NCBI GenBank assembly: GCA_023251435.1
Contig: JAHEYU010000049.1
Span: 2,862 to 45,054 of the forward strand
Source of the DNA: Bacteroidota bacterium
Lineage (GTDB): Bacteria > Bacteroidota > Bacteroidia > Bacteroidales > Prolixibacteraceae
Reading direction: 5' to 3'
Length of the DNA stretch: 42,193 nucleotides
Position numbers and translations under genes: made by a program. The notes beneath the pieces are model-generated. The model was not told the DNA's origin. It worked only from the letters and a program-made list of their open reading frames with translations, and did no database searches. Below, piece after piece: positions 18,501-24,905 of this stretch (the first letter of the stretch is position 1; each line of letters opens with the position of its first letter).

Positions 18501-18561
18501 TTGGAACAAATAATATTACCATACTCAGAAAAGCCAATATTATAGAATATTTTATCTTCAT
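15520..18561 (-). CDS. SusC/RagA family TonB-dependent transporter (pair 2, divergent N-terminus)
   Basis: This 1013-residue outer-membrane barrel begins with a signal peptide (about 1-25, ending VWAQ) and a carboxypeptidase-regulatory-like beta domain (about 30-105). The plug has ALFIVDGLPRDIESL and an ITVLKDVNAAVLYGSAAVNGVILITTKRG block, typical of SusC/RagA. The usual EEVVVVGYGTQ-type segment between regulatory domain and plug is absent; VFLYGSEPKVDLAF stands in its place. There is no STN domain, so no FecR coupling is expected. Other SusC signs are the repeated NNRRSTYWL and the C-terminal SVGVKANF strand. It imports oligosaccharides with the SusD encoded 20 bases downstream, and lies 31 bases after pair 1. 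Confidence 0.93.
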   Translation of the reverse strand: MKIKYSIILAFLSMVILFVPNNVWAQNEKLITVESVVNDEEGNPIENAEVFGGNSFAKTNAQGNFSISVEADTKIIIDAKNFASITLTIDEVNSMTKVVLKKTVFLYGSEPKVDLAFRKAHSGDVVGFTSTVRTNDVIDYDNSGWGSDVLTGRTLGMLGSNNIRGIGIGINVADITGSGLNSGNALFIVDGLPRDIESLRLTEIESITVLKDVNAAVLYGSAAVNGVILITTKRGEAFKKKADFTYNYGISTPKDLPNYLNSADYMTYFNQARANDGLAEQFPATTIENHRTGNKYRYPNTDYYSSEYMKSFKSYFDLTGEFSGGNDIAKYYSNVGWYSAGGILGFGEADNARNNVFNVRGNVDLKINNWIKTSIDGSSIFANNRSQRGSFWTAAATTRPYELAPLVPFNLIDPADPLLVGRKNDVDGQYLLGGNASFLTNPIADSYSAGKVENIARKFSFNNRIDFDLNKLTQGLSFHTNISFDYFIRYTQTIANQYSVYEPVWSATEDKITSLVQRGTDARPGTQIVGGATFTRRFGFYGLFSYDRTFNEVHHVTGSLVGYGSSFKEQGDFQGGRHAHAGLQLAYTFDKKYLIDFSGAYINSVKLPEGNKGGFSPTLGLAWIVSAEDFMSSAGNVDLLKLRFTAGMLNSDLPIGGFYYYDNRYGGSGTYAWNEGLRSRGGVASSWSDNPNLGFAKRNEINLGIEGMFFKKMLGAEVNLFYDVYNDLIVRPNTTYPSFYTDFVPYQNFGSEKYQGVEFGLNFNKSVGDWNFYVGANMLYVTSERTKVDEIWNNTYQYRQGKPADATFGLESLGLFQDQTEIDASPVQLFGTVKPGDIKYKDQNGDGYIDSNDEVYIRRYQNPFSGGLQVKVSFKNLTLFVLGEGRTGADTFKEGSYYWIDGNDKYSEMVLGAWTPDTKATATYPRLSSQANNNNNRRSTYWLYNNDYFQIRKVQLTWNVPESLAKSVLMKNLDLFVDASDFFQFAKNRKIRDLRVGSEPYNSTYSVGVKANF

Positions 18562-18592
18562 TTCTTAGAGTTTTTAAGTTATAATTTGAAGC

Positions 18593-20404
18593 CTACCAAC
18601 CCGGATTTTGTGGAAAACCCTCGTATTGTTTAGTAAATTTAACCTGTATCGGCAACCAGTTGTGTTTCTTCTCGGCTACTCTTTTTACAATTAGCCTTTC
18701 TTTGATGTTGATTGGTTTTCCGTTGGTTCCCCTGTCGAAATCAATGGCGGTTTTTTCCAAATAGCGTGGATCCCAATTTCTGTTCCATCTGCGCAGATCG
18801 CAAAAACGTGCACCTTCGAAAGCAAGTTCAACTGCCCTTTCGCGAACGATCTCTTCAAAAAAGACATCTTTGTTTGCCGTAAATTTAGCATTAAGAGCCG
18901 GCAATTGAGCCCGGGTGCGAACGACATTGAGTGCCTGTTCTGCTGTCATCGTATAATTGCCCGAAGTGCTTTGTGGCGTTCCATTTGCACTAAAAAGAAC
19001 TGCTTCGGCATACATCAGATAGATATCAGCAAGTCGCATATAAGGAACATAGGCCATAAGCGAACCGGCAACTGACAACGAATAGGTTGGGCTCAGACCG
19101 CTAAACCTTTTCTGATAGTATCCGGTAACACTTGGCGGATTAATTTGTGAACGGTGACGCCCTCCGTTGTATAATTGGGCAAATTGGTCGGTTCCGGCAG
19201 TTGCCCACCATTTTTCGCCATCGATAGCAATATCCTTGTAAAAGCGAGGTTCGCGGCCTGTCCAGGGATCCGTATCTTTGTATCCTGATGCAGGATCATC
19301 GATTGGTAAACCGTTTGCCATCCCATAGTTTTTGGTAAAGTTGTGGGCCGGAACGTCAGCATTCGTTCCACTGTTCAATCCAAATGATGAAGGACTAATC
19401 GCTCCAATGGTTGAATTTCTTACCCTGCTTCGGTCATAGATCGTTGGCATCATTATGCATTCGGTACCTCCCGGGCGCAGGTTATTTAATTTGATGAAAT
19501 TATCGGTCCAGGTTGCCCATGTCTGCATTTTATAAATACCCGTTTCGTCAGCCAGTTTCAGCAATTCGCCAAAAGCTTCGGCAGCTTGTTTCGCAAGTGC
19601 CTGATCATAGGTGTTTGTACCTTTTGCTTCTTCATTCATCATAGGACTTGCAGCATATAACAAGGCTTTGCCCAAATAGCCCAAAGCATGAAATTTGTTG
19701 ATCCTGTCACGATTGTGTCCGAGTGTTTTTTGTCCGGGAACAGATTTATCCCAATGATCCGGTAAAATGTTGGCAGCAGCCCTAAAGTCTTCAGCCATCT
19801 TTTTGGCAGTTTCCTGAAAACTTAATCGTTTGAATTCGTCTGTGACCATACTTTCGTTGGGATCCAAAACTTTCGTGATATACGGCATACCTCCCCAGTA
19901 ACGGCATATTTCGAAATAGAACCATCCACGGAAGAATAAGGCTTGTCCTTTTATATGGTCTTTCTCTTCCGGAGTTCCTTCAAACAAACCGGGTTCGTCT
20001 ATTTTTGCCAAAGCCATATTGGCTTTCCGGATACCATACCAGGCCCATTCCCAAACCCTTCTGTCACGGGTTGTGTTGCTAGCCAGTTTTCCTGGTGTGA
20101 CGTCACTTCCAAAAAAGTAGGCTTCATTTCCCCAGTAATTTCCGAGATCAAAACCGTACTGATAATTATTCAGTGTCTCGTCGGCAAACAAATATTTGTT
20201 CCATGCCCCACCTTTATCAGGATCCATGATGCAGTTATACATTTCTTCAGTAAAGCCCTGAAAACTTTGAAAGTTTCCATATACATCCTTCTCTGTAATG
20301 TCGGCTCCAGGCGCTTTATCCAAATAGTCTTCACACGATGTTGAACCTAAAACCAACATCAGGAGCAGGAGACCAGATTTTATGTAATGATTTATCTTTT
20401 TCAT
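18593..20404 (-). CDS. SusD/RagB family outer-membrane lipoprotein (pair 1)
   Basis: This 603-residue protein has a lipobox STSC (Cys24) followed by EDYLDKAPGADITEKDVY, a textbook SusD N-terminus. Landmarks are GQALFFRGWFYFEICRYWGG (153-172) in the TPR region and RERAVELAFEGARFCDLRRW ending at residue 540. It begins 11 bases after SusC pair 1 and 31 bases before SusC pair 2, so all belong to one transcript. Its role is surface glycan capture as the lid of the upstream SusC. Substrate cannot be read from sequence. Confidence 0.93.
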   Translation of the reverse strand: MKKINHYIKSGLLLLMLVLGSTSCEDYLDKAPGADITEKDVYGNFQSFQGFTEEMYNCIMDPDKGGAWNKYLFADETLNNYQYGFDLGNYWGNEAYFFGSDVTPGKLASNTTRDRRVWEWAWYGIRKANMALAKIDEPGLFEGTPEEKDHIKGQALFFRGWFYFEICRYWGGMPYITKVLDPNESMVTDEFKRLSFQETAKKMAEDFRAAANILPDHWDKSVPGQKTLGHNRDRINKFHALGYLGKALLYAASPMMNEEAKGTNTYDQALAKQAAEAFGELLKLADETGIYKMQTWATWTDNFIKLNNLRPGGTECIMMPTIYDRSRVRNSTIGAISPSSFGLNSGTNADVPAHNFTKNYGMANGLPIDDPASGYKDTDPWTGREPRFYKDIAIDGEKWWATAGTDQFAQLYNGGRHRSQINPPSVTGYYQKRFSGLSPTYSLSVAGSLMAYVPYMRLADIYLMYAEAVLFSANGTPQSTSGNYTMTAEQALNVVRTRAQLPALNAKFTANKDVFFEEIVRERAVELAFEGARFCDLRRWNRNWDPRYLEKTAIDFDRGTNGKPINIKERLIVKRVAEKKHNWLPIQVKFTKQYEGFPQNPGW

Positions 20405-20415
20405 TTCTGTAAATC

Positions 20416-23400
20416 TTAAAAAGTTAATTCAATTCCCAGGTTAATCCTTTTCACAGTTGGATAAGCTCCTTCTGTTGCATTTCCACCGGTATAGGTCTGT
20501 TCGCGGTCGTCGGGTAGTTTCGACCAAAAGAAAATGTTATTTCCATTCAGGAAAAGCCTTAGATTCGAAAATCCTGCCTGTTTCACCCAATACAGTTGAT
20601 TGAATGAATAGGCCATCTCAACGGTTCTTAAGCGAATATAAGAAGCATCGTACTGGAAATAATCGCCTACGTTTTCTGCCTGAGTTTTCCACCTTGGCAA
20701 AAATGAAGTTGCATTTGGATTATCTTTCGACCAATAATCGGCCACATGTCCGTACAATATGTCAATATCGCTTGCATAGTTGTTAAATGAAACAAAACGA
20801 TTGGCATTATTTACGCCGTAAAATTGAACCATCAGGCTTAATCCTTTGTAGTTTGCTCCAATTGAAAGGCTTGCGGTGTTTTGAGGAATTTCGGAATAGC
20901 CTGTTGGAGGTGTGTCCTCGCTGCTTTTAATTATTCCGTCAGCGTTAAAATCGATTAAGTCGTAATAACCCGGAAGTTTTTGCAAATCGTTTGATTCAGT
21001 TGGAATACTGGCATAAACTTCATCCCAGTTATCGTAAAATTCTGTTTTCAATATACTTCTTTGCTGTCCGATGGGATAACCTTTTGCTTTTAAATAGTCA
21101 GGCTGCAAAGGAGCGTCATCGCGATCCAAAATCTTGTTTTCGTTGTGCGATATAGACAGGTCGGCCCATACTTTTACATCATTATTCAGCTCTTTATTGA
21201 AGCCAAGTTGTACCTCATAACCTTTTGATTTGACATGTCCCAAATTGGCACTTGGTGGTGTTGCTCCAAAAAATGCAGGTATATTTCGCTGACTTCCCGA
21301 TAAAAAGATGTCGGTTCTGTCTTCAGTAAAATAATCAACATTCAGCGTAACTAAATTTTTTAAAATCGCCATCTCAAATCCGGTATTGGTTTTTACTGCA
21401 TTCTCCCATTGAATAGCCGGATTACCCACCACCGATTGGCGGTAGAAATAATAGGGACTCAAGCCATTGGTTAATTCATTTATACCAGCCCTGCCTCCAT
21501 AAGCAAATTGCGAATCGTACAACCATCGGCTACCACTAACTTTATCATCACCCACTTTACCCATACTAAACCTTAGTTTTATTTTATCTACCCAATCTAC
21601 TTTGAAGAATTCTTCGTTTGATATGAGCCAACCAACTGCCAGAGAAGGGAAAAAATCGAAACGGTATCCTGGTCCAAATTGTTCTGATCCGTTATAGGCG
21701 CCGTTTACTTCGAATAAATATTTGGAGTTGTAATCGTAAGTTGCCCGAAAAACCCAGTCTTCGCGGTAGCTCTTGAATGAACTTCCGTAAGCAGATTCCT
21801 CGCGTTTAAATACACCCATTGCCGATACGTTGTGTACATCAAACGCCCGGGCATAATTAAATTGCATCTGGTACATTAATCTCCGGTCAACGGGTATTCC
21901 ACTGGTAAAGTTCTGTCCTTCACCTACCGTTTCTTCACGGATTGACCATGGGCGAATAACCCAGCTATACTCTTCATTGCTAACAGGTAAATAAACAGTG
22001 TATTCGCTCGGATCCTGATCCGGTCCTGTGTACTTCATCGGGTAAATCTGTGTAAACTGAATATTGGTCGCTGCTTCATTTGCACGTCCATGATTATTCA
22101 CATCCCAAATACCACCTTCCGAACGTATGCTGTTATCAAAAAACAGTGAAGCTTTGGCATTTAAACCTTTGGTAATAAAGCTTAAATCCTGTTCCAAAGT
22201 AAAATCAGAATTTAGCTGAGTTGAGCGTGTTTGCCGTATTCCAATGTTGTAAACAATGGCCAGCGGATTGACTGTATTGTTGCCACCTTCCTGGTATGCT
22301 CCCCAACGTCCGCCGTCATACATGGGCAAAAACAGGTTTGGAGCCAAGCCATAAGTTGCTTTCCACATCCAGGCATCAGCTCTGCTGGTACTACTTTCAT
22401 TGTTGTAGTTGGTATTTTTCTGACTGTAGTAACCCGACAAATTCAATTTAAATTTGGTGGTATTGGTCAGTTTTATGTCAATATTGCTCCGGAAGTTAAA
22501 ACGATCGTAGTCGTAATTCGGATCGTAACCTTTCCCGTTGTCGTAATCGGCAAACATATCGCCTTCGTGAAGGTATGCCAGCGAACCAAAATACTGAACC
22601 GCTTTACTTCCACCCTGCGCACTCAGTGTCATCCGGTGTGATAATGCCATCGACTTGAACATTTCCTTTTCCCAGTCAACATTCGGGTAGATGTAAGCAT
22701 ACTCCGCCGTTTGCGGCAGTCGGTATCGTGTTACAATATCGTAAGGCACATAAGCACCCCACGATGGTTCGTTTAAAACGCCTTCGCGTTCAATGATTTC
22801 ATTTTTTGCCATCATCGCGGCATAGGATTCCAGTTTCTGAGGTTGTTTGGATAACATCGTGCCGGTGGAGGTGTAATTGAAATTCAGGGTTGTTTTACCC
22901 TCTGAACCTCGTTTGGTCGTAATCAGGATCACTCCGTTTGCACCTTTTACCCCAAAAACGGCTGTAGCCGAAGCATCTTTCAATACCGAAATACTTGCAA
23001 CTTCGTTTACATCAATGTTGTTCATACTTCGTTCAACACCATCAACAAGGATAAGCGGCTGTCCGCCGTTCCATGTGTTTTGTCCGCGAATAAAAATGTT
23101 GGTGGCACTTTCACCGGTTAAAATACCTCCGGGCTCTCCTGAAGTGGTAAGAGCAACGACTCCGGGCAATTGTCCGGTCAAAGCCTGCCTAAGGTCGGAG
23201 ACGCTTCCCGTACGTTTTAATTCTTCGTTGGTAACCTGGGCGATTGAACCCACCACCGTTTCCTTCTTTTGGGTGCCGTAACCAATCGCAACAACTTCTT
23301 CAAGCCCGATGGTTTCATCCTTCAGGACAATGTCGAAGTTTGTTTTGTTGCCAACGGCAACTTCCTGCGACGTCATCCCCACAAAGGAAAATACCAGTAT

Positions 23401-23658
23401 TTTGGCATCGCCTGGGATGTTTAATGTAAAAAGACCATCGCTGTTGGTAATTGTTCCGGTTGATGTACCTTTCACCAACACCGAAACGCCCGGTATCGGT
23501 TCTCCTGTCTCATCTAATACTTTACCCTTAACAGATTTCTGTTGCTGCACCTCTCCTGTTCCATCAATCGCATATGCCACGGGAGCAGTAAAAGCGAAGA
23601 TAAAGAGACAAAGCAGCAAAAGCCATAAGGCTTTTTTTAACCCATGTTTGTCTTTCAT
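20416..23658 (-). CDS. SusC/RagA family TonB-dependent transporter (pair 1)
   Basis: This 1080-residue protein has a signal peptide (about 1-30), a carboxypeptidase-regulatory-like domain (about 42-115, VKGKVLDETGEPIPGVSVLV), the EEVVAIGYGTQKK segment (120-132) and a plug with PLILVDGVERSM and ISVLKDASATAVFGVKGANG. The outer-membrane barrel fills the rest, ending in LGIELTF. No STN domain is present, unlike the SusC at 30360, so regulation should not run through the ECF sigma system. The upstream 151 bases hold a palindromic operator-like site and a TAnnTTTG box, making this the first gene of the operon down to 12692. It imports oligosaccharides with its SusD partner 11 bases downstream. Confidence 0.95.
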   Translation of the reverse strand: MKDKHGLKKALWLLLLCLFIFAFTAPVAYAIDGTGEVQQQKSVKGKVLDETGEPIPGVSVLVKGTSTGTITNSDGLFTLNIPGDAKILVFSFVGMTSQEVAVGNKTNFDIVLKDETIGLEEVVAIGYGTQKKETVVGSIAQVTNEELKRTGSVSDLRQALTGQLPGVVALTTSGEPGGILTGESATNIFIRGQNTWNGGQPLILVDGVERSMNNIDVNEVASISVLKDASATAVFGVKGANGVILITTKRGSEGKTTLNFNYTSTGTMLSKQPQKLESYAAMMAKNEIIEREGVLNEPSWGAYVPYDIVTRYRLPQTAEYAYIYPNVDWEKEMFKSMALSHRMTLSAQGGSKAVQYFGSLAYLHEGDMFADYDNGKGYDPNYDYDRFNFRSNIDIKLTNTTKFKLNLSGYYSQKNTNYNNESSTSRADAWMWKATYGLAPNLFLPMYDGGRWGAYQEGGNNTVNPLAIVYNIGIRQTRSTQLNSDFTLEQDLSFITKGLNAKASLFFDNSIRSEGGIWDVNNHGRANEAATNIQFTQIYPMKYTGPDQDPSEYTVYLPVSNEEYSWVIRPWSIREETVGEGQNFTSGIPVDRRLMYQMQFNYARAFDVHNVSAMGVFKREESAYGSSFKSYREDWVFRATYDYNSKYLFEVNGAYNGSEQFGPGYRFDFFPSLAVGWLISNEEFFKVDWVDKIKLRFSMGKVGDDKVSGSRWLYDSQFAYGGRAGINELTNGLSPYYFYRQSVVGNPAIQWENAVKTNTGFEMAILKNLVTLNVDYFTEDRTDIFLSGSQRNIPAFFGATPPSANLGHVKSKGYEVQLGFNKELNNDVKVWADLSISHNENKILDRDDAPLQPDYLKAKGYPIGQQRSILKTEFYDNWDEVYASIPTESNDLQKLPGYYDLIDFNADGIIKSSEDTPPTGYSEIPQNTASLSIGANYKGLSLMVQFYGVNNANRFVSFNNYASDIDILYGHVADYWSKDNPNATSFLPRWKTQAENVGDYFQYDASYIRLRTVEMAYSFNQLYWVKQAGFSNLRLFLNGNNIFFWSKLPDDREQTYTGGNATEGAYPTVKRINLGIELTF

Positions 23659-23713
23659 AAGCTTGTGTTTAGTTTATAGTTGAATTTTCTTTTTGAAAAA
23701 ATATCATTCATTT

Positions 23714-23721
23714 CAAAAGTA
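23714..23721 (-). promoter_or_regulatory. candidate Bacteroidota -7 promoter element (TACTTTTG)
   Basis: On the minus strand these bases read TACTTTTG, matching the TAnnTTTG consensus of the primary sigma factor of Bacteroidota. The site lies 55 bases before the SusC pair 1 start and 9 bases downstream of the palindrome at 23731-23744. I see no clear TTTG at about -33, which suits a regulated promoter. Confidence 0.5.
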
Positions 23722-23730
23722 AATATTATT

Positions 23731-23744
23731 TGCAATCGATTGCA
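23731..23744. promoter_or_regulatory. LacI-type operator palindrome TGCAATCGATTGCA
   Basis: This perfect 14-bp palindrome has a central CG, the form of operators bound by LacI/GalR-family regulators. It lies directly upstream of the TACTTTTG box, so a bound protein would cover the -33 to -10 spacer. No LacI-family gene is in the window, so the regulator must be encoded elsewhere if the assignment is right. Confidence 0.6.
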
Positions 23745-23809
23745 TTCATTCTTGAAAGTTAAAAAATGTTATAAAACAAGGTTTTCGTTGCGTTTTTGGG
23801 TCTTTTGTA

Positions 23810-24775
23810 TTAAGGTCGTCTGTCCTTCCAAAGTTTAAAGTCGTCCCAGTAAATTTGAAGGGTTTTGTTTTGGCTGCCCATATAGTCGATTAACTTCTTT
23901 GAAGTATATAGTTTAATGGGGTTGAAATCGGTTACTCCATCCGGGTAAGGATCTTTGGTGTTGTGGGTGATTTTGGTAAGGTCGTAAATGATTTCCTTTT
24001 TCCCGCCATCAGGCTGAATCGTCATGTAGAATTTGCCGTTGTTGGCATTGCCTTCCTTGTAGTAATATTCCAGCGTAAACCATTGCCCGATCGGCACTTT
24101 CACTTTCTGGTTGGTTTCATGCCAAAGTGTGGTATATTTCTGACTTCCATCGGCAAACAGTTCGCAATCCTGTCCATCCAGAATGAAATACAGGTCGCTT
24201 TCTTCGGTAACCGGTTTCCCAATTCCAAGCGTGATGCGGAAGCCATAGGGAACATTCTGGTTCCAGGTTACATTGTTCCAGAATTCGGCGATGGTGAGCC
24301 AGCTTATTTTGTCGGGAAATGTGCGGACTGTATTGAAATCGGAGGGCAGAAAAATGCGTACCGATTGGTAGAATTCTTTCATGCCTTTGTTGCCATAAAT
24401 GTTTCCCTGAATGCGTCCTTTTGTACCTTCAACGTTTGGCTTGTCTAACCAGAATTGCAACACATGATTGGCTGGATTTCCGGGTTCAGGAATGATTTTG
24501 GCATAACGCATGGTTGAATCGCCGCCCTGGTATTGCAGGTTGAAATTGCCAATGTCGGGATGGTTGTCGAAGTCGTTCACCCAATCGTTGTGATCGGCAA
24601 AGGATAAGTCTTTCCCGGTAACATCGGAATCCGAACCTTTGGCAATAACTTTCGAACCGGGTTCAAAACCCGATTGAAAAATTAATGTTCCGGTGCTTAT
24701 TTCAGGCGCCTTTTCCTGTGCACAAGCGGTGAAAAGTATGATCTGAAATACGATTGTGAGGTACAAGGTTTTCAT
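23810..24775 (-). CDS. jelly-roll (concanavalin-like) lipoprotein, probable polysaccharide lyase
   Basis: This 321-residue protein has a lipobox FTAC (Cys18) followed by AQEK. The rest looks like one beta-jelly-roll: LIFQSGFEPGS near the start, YQSVRIFLPSDF, IAEFWNN, VPYGFRITLGIGK, a WFTLEYYYKEG strand (about 220-235), and IYWDDFKLWK at the end. This layout is typical of the concanavalin-like fold of the Polysacc_lyase group (PF14099-like) and of heparinase I or glucuronan lyases. I see none of the PL7 signature motifs and no GH16-type ExDxxE. It lies between the two-domain lyase and the double SusC/SusD operon, with its own flanking gaps. A glycan-binding protein is an alternative to an enzyme. 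Confidence 0.6.
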   Translation of the reverse strand: MKTLYLTIVFQIILFTACAQEKAPEISTGTLIFQSGFEPGSKVIAKGSDSDVTGKDLSFADHNDWVNDFDNHPDIGNFNLQYQGGDSTMRYAKIIPEPGNPANHVLQFWLDKPNVEGTKGRIQGNIYGNKGMKEFYQSVRIFLPSDFNTVRTFPDKISWLTIAEFWNNVTWNQNVPYGFRITLGIGKPVTEESDLYFILDGQDCELFADGSQKYTTLWHETNQKVKVPIGQWFTLEYYYKEGNANNGKFYMTIQPDGGKKEIIYDLTKITHNTKDPYPDGVTDFNPIKLYTSKKLIDYMGSQNKTLQIYWDDFKLWKDRRP

Positions 24776-24805
24776 ATATAGGGGATTAAAATTCCAGTTT
24801 TGTAA

Positions 24806-24850
24806 AGCTTTCCCAAAGTTTTTTCAAGTTTAAAAAACTTTGGGAAAGCT
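24806..24850 (-). terminator. 19-bp perfect hairpin between two lyase-type genes
   Basis: The arms 24806-24824 and 24832-24850 are exact reverse complements over 19 bp, with a 7-base loop (CAAGTTT on the plus strand). It follows the stop of the two-domain lyase (24906) by 55 bases and precedes the jelly-roll gene start by 30. On the minus strand the stem is followed only by TTTACAAAAC, so it may be a partial terminator or an mRNA-stabilising hairpin rather than a full stop. Confidence 0.6.
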
Positions 24851-24905
24851 ATTTAAGAATCGAAAAAAAATCTAAAATCTCTTGTTTGTTCTTTGATCTT
24901 GATGA

